From NCBI GenBank assembly GCA_963777915.1, contig CAVZSH010000003.1:620001-684000 (forward strand): a stretch of DNA of 64,000 nucleotides, given 5' to 3'. This document shows positions 19,456-27,744 of the stretch, piece by piece. Under the pieces are notes generated by a model. That model was given only the letters and a program-made list of their open reading frames with translations, did not search any database and was not told the origin of the DNA. Each line of letters opens with the position of its first letter. Positions within the stretch are counted from its first letter, which is position 1. The translations under genes and the position numbers were made by a program. This stretch comes from CAVUPF01 sp963777915. Lineage in GTDB: Bacteria > Actinomycetota > Thermoleophilia > Solirubrobacterales > 70-9.

Positions 19456-20259
19456 TCACCTCTTGTCCTTTGGGTGTCCGGCGGCAACCGCCTCGGCCGC
19501 TTTCTGCCCGGCGGCGCCGCTCTGCGCCCACACCGCGGTGCTGGGGCTGAGCATCCCGAAGTGGGCCAGGGCCCGCTGCGGCAACGGCGCCACAGCCAGC
19601 TCTACCTTGTCCCGCTCGATCGCTTTGACGACCGCATCGCCGACCTGCTCGGGCGTCGCGGTCCCCATTCCCGGGGGCGGCTTCGCGCCCGACTCGGCGA
19701 ACATCCCCGCCTCGCGGACGAAGCCCGGCGAGACGAGCGAGACGCCGACGCCGCGCGAGGCAAGGTCGCTTCGCAGGCCGAGCGCGAAGCCGCGCAGGCC
19801 GAACTTGGTCGCGTTGTAGATGGAGCTGCGCGGGCTGGCGGCCTTGCCCGAGAGCGAGGAAACGAAGACGAGCTGCCCACCGCCGCGCTCGATCATCGAC
19901 GGGAACAGCGCCTGGGCCAGCAGCATCGGCGCCTCCAGATTGACCCTCAACGCCCGCTTCACCTGCTCCGGCGTGAACTCGGCGAGCCACCCGGATCCCG
20001 GCAGGCCCGCGTTGGCGAGGAGGATGTCTATCTGGCCGGCCTCAGCGGCCAGTTGCTCGGCGGCTCCCGGCTCCGCCAGGTCTGCCACGAGGACCCCGTG
20101 GCCCTCTCCCGGCAGCTCCGCCGCCAGCGCCTCAAGCGCCTCGGCCTTGCGGGCGCTGAGCGTGACGCTTGCCCCGCGCGCCGCCAGCGCCATTGCGATT
20201 GCCCGGCCCAGGCCCCCCGTGGCCCCGGTCAGAAGCGCTGTGCGGCCGGCAAGTTCCAT
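19456..20259 (-). CDS. SDR-family oxidoreductase
   Basis: A 267-residue classical short-chain dehydrogenase. It has the cofactor motif TGATGGLGRAIA, NAG in LLANAGLPGSG, and the active-site Ser and Tyr-x-x-x-Lys (VFVSSLSGKAASPRSS, then YNATKFGL). The start at 20259 (MELAGRTALLTG) is chosen over the longer open frame because it puts the Rossmann strand at the normal position. It is divergent from the riboswitch-controlled hydrolase and lies directly upstream of aconitase. The substrate is unknown; nothing ties it to the TCA cycle except position. Confidence 0.87.
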   Translation of the reverse strand: MELAGRTALLTGATGGLGRAIAMALAARGASVTLSARKAEALEALAAELPGEGHGVLVADLAEPGAAEQLAAEAGQIDILLANAGLPGSGWLAEFTPEQVKRALRVNLEAPMLLAQALFPSMIERGGGQLVFVSSLSGKAASPRSSIYNATKFGLRGFALGLRSDLASRGVGVSLVSPGFVREAGMFAESGAKPPPGMGTATPEQVGDAVVKAIERDKVELAVAPLPQRALAHFGMLSPSTAVWAQSGAAGQKAAEAVAAGHPKDKR

Positions 20260-20384
20260 CCCAAGACGCAAGCTAGCAGCCAGCTGGTCGACAGGAATCT
20301 GGGTTCCAAGTGCGAAAGGCGACAAAATGTTTTTTTTCTATGAGCAAGCGGCCGGTCGATCGTCTAGACTGCCGCCGTTCCGAA

Positions 20385-20523
20385 TAACCGAAACGCCGAA
20401 TCCCGAGCGCTTGGAGGCGCCACGGGAGCGGGGGAACCACGTTTTCGGGGCTAACCCACCTCATCGAGGCGGGGGCGCAGGCTCCTTTCGCGCCAGCCCG
20501 ACAGCTAACCCCGTAGGCCGACG
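20385..20523 (+). promoter_or_regulatory. c-di-AMP riboswitch (ydaO-yuaA class)
   Basis: The leader of the NlpC/P60-like gene carries the conserved blocks of the ydaO/yuaA aptamer in the right order: CGCCGAAT at 20394-20401, GAGCGGGGGAACCAC at 20426-20440, GGGGCTAA at 20447-20454, and AGCCCGACAGCTAACC with CCGTAGGC at about 20494-20518. The ribosome site (AAGGAG at 20524-20529) follows immediately. In actinobacteria this class sits in front of cell-wall hydrolase genes, where c-di-AMP binding is known to lower expression. The exact 5' boundary (P1 stem) was not folded and is approximate. Confidence 0.9.
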
Positions 20524-20535
20524 AAGGAGATCGGT

Positions 20536-21102
20536 TTGCTTCCACACAGGCACAAGCTCAAGCTAAAAGCAGGGGTAGCGGCAGCAGGCGGACTTGCGGC
20601 GCTGGCCCTTTTGGTGGCGCCGAGCGGCGCTTCTGCCAGTTGCAGCACCGGCGGCCTCACCCCCGCCCTGATCAACGAATGCACCCCGACCGCAAAGGCG
20701 AAGCTGCTGCGGGACGGAGAACTGATCCCCCCGGCCAGCGCTCCTCCTCGCGTCAAAGCGGTGATCGCCGCGGCGAACAGGATCCGCACCAAGCCGTATA
20801 TCTGGGGAGGCGGCCACGCCAGCTGGTGGGACCGCGGCTATGACTGCTCGGGCTCGGTCAGCTTCGCGCTACACGGCGGCGACTTTCTCAGCAGTCCCCT
20901 GCCCTCGGGGCCGATGGAGAGCTGGGGGCTACCCGGGCCGGGCCGCTGGATCACCGTCTACGCCAACGCCGGCCACGCCTACGCGGTGATCGCCGGCGTC
21001 CGCTGGGACACCGCCGGCGACGCGAGCGGCACCGGTCCCCGCTGGCATCCCGAACTGCTCGACAACAAGGGCTTCGTAGCTCGCCATCCGGCCGGCTACT
21101 AG
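20536..21102 (+). CDS. Secreted NlpC/P60-like cell-wall hydrolase
   Basis: A 188-residue exported protein. The start is TTG, chosen because AAGGAG lies six bases upstream. The signal peptide is clear: basic HRHKLKLK, hydrophobic AGGLAALALLVA, then a cleavage-like ASAS. The mature part has KPYIWGGGHASWWDRGYDCS, in which GYDCSGSV supplies the catalytic Cys, and a His in NAGHAYAVIAG, the usual Cys/His arrangement of NlpC/P60 peptidases. The c-di-AMP riboswitch in its leader fits a role in peptidoglycan remodelling and osmotic or turgor control. The domain is compact compared with longer Rpf-like proteins. Confidence 0.85.
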   Translation: MLPHRHKLKLKAGVAAAGGLAALALLVAPSGASASCSTGGLTPALINECTPTAKAKLLRDGELIPPASAPPRVKAVIAAANRIRTKPYIWGGGHASWWDRGYDCSGSVSFALHGGDFLSSPLPSGPMESWGLPGPGRWITVYANAGHAYAVIAGVRWDTAGDASGTGPRWHPELLDNKGFVARHPAGY

Positions 21103-21239
21103 GCCAACGCATTTCAACTTCGATGCCCCCGCCCCGGCTGATTGGGCGTGGCGGACTTGCCCTTGCTTTCCTGACCGACTCGGCTACGTCTTAATCATCT
21201 AACTAACCGCACCGAGCATCGCGGAGAGTCGGCCGCGGC

Positions 21240-22808
21240 CTAAAGCGGGATGTTGCCGTGCTTTCGCTTTGGCTGGGGGACGCGCTTTGACTGGAGCATG
21301 CGCAGCGCCCTGATCAGCTTCGGGCGGGTCTGGCGCGGCTCGATCACGTCGTCGATGTAGCCGCGTTCGGCCGCCGAGTAGGGATTGGCGAAGTGGGCTT
21401 TGTAGTCGTCGATCAGCTTCTGGCGGCGCTCCTCGGGGGTTGGCGAGGAGGCGATGTCTTTGCGGTAGATGATGTTGACCGCACCCTCGGGACCCATCAC
21501 CGCCACCTCGGCGGTCGGCCAGGCGACGTTGTAGTCGGCCAGCATGTGCTTTGAGTTCATCACGTCATAGGCCCCGCCGTAGGCCTTGCGGGTGACGACG
21601 GTCAGCTTCGGCACGGTCGCCTCGGTGAAGGCGTAGAGGAGCTTGGCGCCGTGGCGGATGATCCCATTCCACTCCTGGTCGGTGCCGGGCAGGAAGCCGG
21701 GCACGTCGGTGAAGGTGATCAGCGGCACGTTGTATGCGTCGCAGGTGCGGACGAAGCGGGCGGCCTTCTCGGAGGCCTCGATGTCGAGGACACCGGCCAG
21801 GTGGGCGGGCTGGTTGCCGACGATGCCGACCGGGTATCCGTCGAGCCGCGAGAAGCCGCAGACGATGTTGCGGGCGAAGTGCTCGTGGACCTCGAGGAAC
21901 TCCTCCTCATCGACGATGCGGGAGATCACCTCGCGCATGTCGTAGGGCTTTGAGGAATCGTCGGGGACGAGAGTGTCAAGCTCGGGGTCCTCGCGCTCGG
22001 GATCGTCGCTCGGCTCGAAGCGCGGCGGCGCCTCCAGGTTGTTGGAGGGCAAGAAGCTGAGCAGGTAGCGCGCGTCTTGCAGGCAGCTCTCCTCGTCCTC
22101 GGCGGCGAAGTGGGCGACGCCCGACTTGGTGTTGTGGCTCATCGCCCCGCCCAGCTCCTCGAACTCGACCTCCTCTCCGGTCACCGTCTTGATCACCTCG
22201 GGGCCGGTTATGAACATGTGCGAGGTCTCCTTGACCATGAAGATGAAGTCGGTCATCGCCGGCGAGTAGACGGCGCCGCCGGCACATGGGCCCATGATCA
22301 GGCTGATCTGCGGGATCACCCCGGAGCACTTCACGTTGCGGACGAATACATCTCCGTAGGCCCCGAGCGAGACGACGCCCTCCTGGATGCGGGCACCGCC
22401 GGAGTCGTTGATCCCGATCACCGGCGCCCCGACCTGGGCGGCGAGATCCATCACCTTGCACATCTTCTCCGCCATCACCTCGCCGAGGCTGCCTCCGAAG
22501 ACGGTGAAGTCCTGGCTGAAGACGAAGACGGTGCGGCCTTCGATCGTGCCGTGGCCAGTGACGACGGCGTCGCCCCAGGGGCGGCGCTTTTGCATCTCGA
22601 AGTCGAAGGTGCGGTGGCGGACAAAGGTGTCCAGCTCCTCGAAGGAGCCGGGGTCGAGCAGCTTCTCGACTCGCTCGCGGGCGGTCAGCTTGCCCTTCGC
22701 GTGCTGCTTCTCAACCGCCTCCGGGGAGGCGGAGTGAATCGCCGCCTCGCGCAGCTCGCGCAGGTAGGCGAGCTTCTCCTCGTGGGTGACGGGGTTGCGC
22801 TCACGCAT
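21240..22808 (-). CDS. pccB: Acyl-CoA (propionyl-CoA) carboxylase beta subunit, carboxyltransferase
   Basis: The biotin-dependent carboxyltransferase that transfers CO2 from carboxybiotin to propionyl-CoA (or acetyl-CoA), giving methylmalonyl-CoA. 522 residues, normal for the family. The first carboxyltransferase half has GGSLGEVMAEKMCKVMDLA and INDSGGARIQEGV; the second has DVPGFLPGTDQEWNGIIRHG and TRKAYGGAYDVM, which form the oxyanion holes. It is the last of three co-directional genes after methylmalonyl-CoA mutase and a small unknown, so the propionyl-CoA route is the likely role. The biotin carboxylase subunit is not in the window. Confidence 0.93.
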   Translation of the reverse strand: MRERNPVTHEEKLAYLRELREAAIHSASPEAVEKQHAKGKLTARERVEKLLDPGSFEELDTFVRHRTFDFEMQKRRPWGDAVVTGHGTIEGRTVFVFSQDFTVFGGSLGEVMAEKMCKVMDLAAQVGAPVIGINDSGGARIQEGVVSLGAYGDVFVRNVKCSGVIPQISLIMGPCAGGAVYSPAMTDFIFMVKETSHMFITGPEVIKTVTGEEVEFEELGGAMSHNTKSGVAHFAAEDEESCLQDARYLLSFLPSNNLEAPPRFEPSDDPEREDPELDTLVPDDSSKPYDMREVISRIVDEEEFLEVHEHFARNIVCGFSRLDGYPVGIVGNQPAHLAGVLDIEASEKAARFVRTCDAYNVPLITFTDVPGFLPGTDQEWNGIIRHGAKLLYAFTEATVPKLTVVTRKAYGGAYDVMNSKHMLADYNVAWPTAEVAVMGPEGAVNIIYRKDIASSPTPEERRQKLIDDYKAHFANPYSAAERGYIDDVIEPRQTRPKLIRALRMLQSKRVPQPKRKHGNIPL

Positions 22809-22835
22809 TGGGCGCGAAAGTCTATGACGAGGGGC

Positions 22836-23060
22836 TCAGGCGCCGCCGAACGGCTGCTTTTGCGGCTGCGCCAGCCTGTCGAGGAGGCGCTCGAGGTCGG
22901 CTTCGCTGAGGCCGGAGTCCTCGGCCGCGCGGATCTCCACGCGGGTCCCGAAGCCCTTGCCGGCCATTGTCACCTCGAGCTCGCGAAGCTGCTCCTGCAC
23001 GGCGATCAGCTCAGCCAGCTCCGGCTCTGACTTCACGAGAGTCCTGGAGGCCTCGATCAT
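22836..23060 (-). CDS. Small hypothetical protein between mutase and carboxylase
   Basis: A 74-residue protein from the ATG at 23060 (a TTG at 23075 would add five residues). It is charged and mostly helical, starting MIEASRTLVKSEPELAELIA, with a short beta-like middle (GTRVEIRAAEDS) and an acidic helix (SEADLERLLDRL). No family is recognised. It lies between methylmalonyl-CoA mutase and the carboxylase beta gene, all in one direction, with 27 bases to the carboxylase start. The position, size and SEPELAELIAV segment recall the small epsilon subunits of actinobacterial acyl-CoA carboxylases, but the resemblance is weak. Confidence 0.6.
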   Translation of the reverse strand: MIEASRTLVKSEPELAELIAVQEQLRELEVTMAGKGFGTRVEIRAAEDSGLSEADLERLLDRLAQPQKQPFGGA

Positions 23061-23130
23061 TGAGGGCGGCTTCAACCGGCGCAGGGCCGTTTCCTGCCGC
23101 CGGGCGGGCCTGAATGGAACCGTTCAGAGC

Positions 23131-24777
<1,647 letters not shown>

Positions 24778-25077
24778 GACGAGGGAGGATATTGAGGGGC
24801 ACCGATCGGCAGCCCTGCCCTGCCTTCGAGCGCAGGATGTGATCCGTCCGGGATCTACCTGGATTCGGCTTCGAAGTCGACCGCCGATTCGGAGCTGCCG
24901 AGACACACCAGGAGTGGAGGCCGACATCGGGTCGACGCCCAGCAGTAAAAATCTCCGGGCAATCTCGGCCAGAAATCGATCGACACCTTCACAGCGGGGC
25001 CCAGTAGAGCCACGCGCACAGCGCCGCGGGGGCGGCCATCGTGCCGCGCCTCTCTCATGCGGAGAAGGGCCAGTCGG
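24778..25077. other. Intergenic region, no gene seen
   Basis: About 300 bases between the mutase start and the end of the upstream epimerase gene. Open frames here are short, arginine-rich shadows. No tRNA, palindromic operator or strong hairpin was seen. It must contain the promoter of the mutase operon and the 3' end of the epimerase transcript. Confidence 0.5.
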
Positions 25078-26025
25078 TCAGTCCGAGGCGCCGACCAGGC
25101 GCTCGACGCCGGACTGCTCGATCGTCTTGCGCAGACCCTCGCGCAAATCCACCTGGGGCTCCCAGTCGAGCAGGTCCCGAGCACGGCTGATATCGGGGCG
25201 GCGCTGCTGGGGATCATCGACCGGAAGCGGCTCATTGACGATCTCCGAGCGGGACTCGGTCGCCTCGACCACCGTCTTGGCCAGCTCCAGCAGGGTGAAC
25301 TCATCGGGGTTGCCTATGTTGACCGGCAAGTGGACATCGGACTCCGCGAGGGCCACGATCCCACGGATCAGGTCATCGACGTAGCAGAAGCTGCGCGTCT
25401 GGCTGCCGTCCCCGAACACGGTCAGCGGCCGGTCTTGCAGCGCCTGGCGCAGGAAGGTCGGGATCGCCCGCCCGTCGTGGGGCCTCATCCGGGGGCCGTA
25501 GGTGTTGAAGATGCGCACGATCGCGGTGTCGACCCCCTGCTGGCGGTGGTAGGCCATGCTCAGCGCCTCGGCGTAGCGCTTGGCCTCGTCATAGACGCCG
25601 CGCGGGCCGATCGGGTTGACGTGGCCCCAGTACTCCTCTGTCTGGGGGTGGACCTGGGGATCTCCGTAGACCTCCGAGGTCGAGGCGAGGAGGAAGCGGG
25701 CACGCTTGAACTTGGCGACGCCAAGCATGTGATGGGTGCCGTAGGAGCCGACCTTGAGGGTGTGCAGCGGTAGCCGCAAATAGTCGATCGGGCTAGCCGG
25801 GGAGGCGAGGTGGTAGATGAAATCGACCTCCTCGGGGAGATCGACGCGCTCGGTGATGTCGACGTTGCGAAACTCAAAGCTCGGGTCGCGGATGTGCTCG
25901 ATGTTCTGCAGCGAGCCGGTCTCGAGGTTGTCGAGGCAGATCACCCGGTGCCCCTTCCCGAGCAGGTGCTCGCAGAGGTGAGAGCCGAGGAAGCCGGCGC
26001 CGCCGGTGACCGCGCAGGTGCTCAT
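25078..26025 (-). CDS. NAD-dependent epimerase/dehydratase, UDP-glucuronate decarboxylase (UXS)-like
   Basis: An extended SDR acting on a nucleotide sugar, 315 residues. The N-terminus has TGGAGFLGSHLCEHLL with the NAD-binding glycines. The catalytic Ser/Tyr/Lys appear as STSEVYGDP and YDEAKRYAE. The stretches IYHLASPASPIDYLR and RIFNTYGPRMRPHDGR are characteristic of UDP-xylose synthase and related dTDP-glucose 4,6-dehydratase-like enzymes. UXS oxidises and decarboxylates UDP-glucuronate to UDP-xylose for surface polysaccharide. No glycosyltransferase cluster adjoins it, so the exact product is inferred from motifs only. Confidence 0.87.
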   Translation of the reverse strand: MSTCAVTGGAGFLGSHLCEHLLGKGHRVICLDNLETGSLQNIEHIRDPSFEFRNVDITERVDLPEEVDFIYHLASPASPIDYLRLPLHTLKVGSYGTHHMLGVAKFKRARFLLASTSEVYGDPQVHPQTEEYWGHVNPIGPRGVYDEAKRYAEALSMAYHRQQGVDTAIVRIFNTYGPRMRPHDGRAIPTFLRQALQDRPLTVFGDGSQTRSFCYVDDLIRGIVALAESDVHLPVNIGNPDEFTLLELAKTVVEATESRSEIVNEPLPVDDPQQRRPDISRARDLLDWEPQVDLREGLRKTIEQSGVERLVGASD

Positions 26026-26202
26026 CGTCGGCCGATGCTACCTGGGTTCGGGCGCCAACACCGAGCTGGGGCTCTCGTGCAATTTCAGAGCTCTCAGCCC
26101 AGAAAACGCCCAGAGGAGGATCAGGATCGAACGTCCCCGCGCACGCGACTGGCTCTACGAGCCGCAGCCCGAAGCCAATCCAATCGCGTGCGCGGGCGGC
26201 TG

Positions 26203-26733
26203 CTAGCGCAGAGCAGAGAGCTGGTCGGTGACCTGGTCGACCAGATCCTGGGCGCGGGTACCCCGCTCGTCGATCGCCTTGCGGACACGCTGCTCGACCT
26301 CTTCGCGGTTGCGCTTCAGCGTGGTCTCGACGGTGCGCTGGCGGCGGCGCGCCTCGCGCTCGACCCGGACCCGCGTCTTCTTTGCCTCGGTGGTCGCCTT
26401 GCGACGGGCGCTGGCGCCGCGGCGCTCGGTCCGCTTCAGCGATTTGCGCAGCTGGTTGCGGTAGGCCTTGATCTGCTTCTCAGCTGCACGGCGGCCGGTC
26501 CAGGGCTCAACCAGGTCGGAGATGCGCTCGGTGACGCCCAGGACAGCGCCGACAGGAAGGTCGACGGCGATCTCGGCGACGGACTGGATCTGGTTTCGCT
26601 CGGGAGCCGGGGGCTTGGCAGCACCAGTGGATTTGGCGGTGCGCTTTGAGTTCGTGGCGGTGCGCTTTGAGTTCGTGGCGGTGCGCTTCACGGGAGTCCT
26701 GGTGGATTTCCCGTTGCTGGTTTGTGTTGCCAT
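26203..26733 (-). CDS. Basic coiled-coil protein under LexA-type SOS boxes (hypothetical)
   Basis: A 176-residue, strongly basic protein of no recognised family. Residues about 1-45 are a Lys/Thr/Ser-rich tail with a repeated heptad KRTATNS. Residues about 48-78 form an uncharged segment (SVAEIAVDLPVGAVLGVTER). The rest is a highly charged coiled coil rich in Arg/Lys/Glu (such as RVEREARRRQRTVETTLKRN). The tail resembles histone H1-like DNA-binding tails, which suggests DNA or nucleoid association, but this is inference. Two GAAC-N4-GTTC boxes lie 60-90 bases upstream over a plausible promoter, so expression is expected to be induced by DNA damage. Confidence 0.8.
   Translation of the reverse strand: MATQTSNGKSTRTPVKRTATNSKRTATNSKRTAKSTGAAKPPAPERNQIQSVAEIAVDLPVGAVLGVTERISDLVEPWTGRRAAEKQIKAYRNQLRKSLKRTERRGASARRKATTEAKKTRVRVEREARRRQRTVETTLKRNREEVEQRVRKAIDERGTRAQDLVDQVTDQLSALR
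26635..26688. repeat. 21-bp tandem repeat inside the basic-protein gene
   Basis: Two exact 21-base copies (26635-26655 and 26656-26676) and a partial third (26677-26688). They encode the KRTATNS heptads on the minus strand. Copy number could vary by slippage. Confidence 0.9.
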
Positions 26734-26791
26734 GAAAGTCGTATCCCTTCGATCGTTCGGATTGCCTGCCTCGGGGCGTTCGCGAGTGTAG

Positions 26792-26822
26792 CGAACATAT
26801 GTTCTTTACGAACACACGTTCT
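26792..26822 (-). promoter_or_regulatory. Two tandem LexA-type SOS boxes over a promoter
   Basis: CGAACATATGTTCT (26792-26805) and CGAACACACGTTCT (26809-26822) both fit the Gram-positive/actinobacterial LexA operator CGAAC-N4-GTTC and agree at 12 of 14 positions. They are 17 bases apart centre to centre. On the minus strand a -10-like TACACT (26790-26785) lies just downstream of the first box, placing that box between the likely -35 and -10 of the promoter for the 176-residue gene. The only other flanking gene ends here, so the target is clear. Confidence 0.82.
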
Positions 26823-26870
26823 AAAACCAGTCGAGACCGATGGTTACAGGCCGGTTTCCGGGACGAGACC

Positions 26871-27710
26871 TCAGGCGGGGTCTGAGGCGGCCTGGGCCTC
26901 TCGCGCGATCACGAGGCTGCGGCCGCCGCTCGCGGCGGCGATCGGATAACGGGCCTCGAGGCCCAGCTCGGCCCCGTCCAGCCCGAGGTCGCCAAAGGCG
27001 ACCTCACCGCCCGCCTCGCGGACGATCAGCTGCGCCGCCGCCGCGTCGACGGAGCGACAGGGGCGCAGGCTGAGCATCGCATCGAAGCGACCGGCGGCGA
27101 CGTAGGCGGCGGTGATCGCGATCGAGCCGACCACGCGCAGGCGGTAGACCTTGCCGGCCAGCGCCTCGACGGCCGACAGCGAGCGCTCCGGCTCGGCCGT
27201 CTCGACTCCGAGCAGCTCCAGCTTGTCGCAGTCAGCTCCGACCCGGATCGGCTCTCCGCCTAGGGTCGCGCCGCCGCCGCGCCGCGCCGCGAACTCCTCC
27301 CTGGCACCGAAGTCGTAGACGTAGCCGAACTCGACGTCGGCCATCGAGGCTCCCGACGCAACCGCGATGCTGAGGCTGTGGGAGGGAAGCGTGCGGCGGG
27401 CGTTGAGCGAGCCATCGATTGGATCGATCACGACCCTGGCCACGCTGCCCACTCCAAAGCTCACTTCGCCGCGCTCCTCAGAGACGGCGAGGAAGGATGC
27501 GCCCTGCGCGGCAAGCGCCTCCAACTCGGCGAAGACGGCGTCCTCGCAGCGGCGATCGATCGCCAGGCTGCGATCGCCGCCCTCCCCCATCCCCTCATAG
27601 ACTGTGCGCGCCTCGATGCCGCGCACCTGCTCGAAGATCTCACGTTGGGCAACCACCACGCGACGACAGATTCCCGGCCAGTCTGCGGAGAAAATGTCCA
27701 CCGGGCCCAT
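26871..27710 (-). CDS. Inositol monophosphatase-family phosphatase
   Basis: A Mg-dependent sugar-phosphate phosphatase of the IMPase/FBPase superfamily, 279 residues. Metal ligands are visible: Glu in SEERGE, the motif DPIDGSLN, and the second Asp in CRSVDAAAAQLIVREAGGEV. In classical IMPases the last motif reads WDxAAG, so this is a divergent member. The substrate could be inositol phosphate, fructose bisphosphate, PAP or another phosphate ester. The ATG at 27710 is preferred because the longer frame to 27746 would overlap the divergent nuclease gene. Confidence 0.83.
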   Translation of the reverse strand: MGPVDIFSADWPGICRRVVVAQREIFEQVRGIEARTVYEGMGEGGDRSLAIDRRCEDAVFAELEALAAQGASFLAVSEERGEVSFGVGSVARVVIDPIDGSLNARRTLPSHSLSIAVASGASMADVEFGYVYDFGAREEFAARRGGGATLGGEPIRVGADCDKLELLGVETAEPERSLSAVEALAGKVYRLRVVGSIAITAAYVAAGRFDAMLSLRPCRSVDAAAAQLIVREAGGEVAFGDLGLDGAELGLEARYPIAAASGGRSLVIAREAQAASDPA

Positions 27711-27744
27711 CCTATGGAGGCCACCCACTCGGTAGCGTTGGACC

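Noticed and set aside
21103..21239. Terminator between the convergent hydrolase and carboxylase genes
   Set aside because: Only short 5-base arms and a palindrome (GGCCGCGGCC) at the end; no convincing stem-loop.
24778..25077. Possible tRNA or small RNA gene in the longest gap
   Set aside because: No cloverleaf, T-loop GTTCGA context or strong hairpin could be found by eye.
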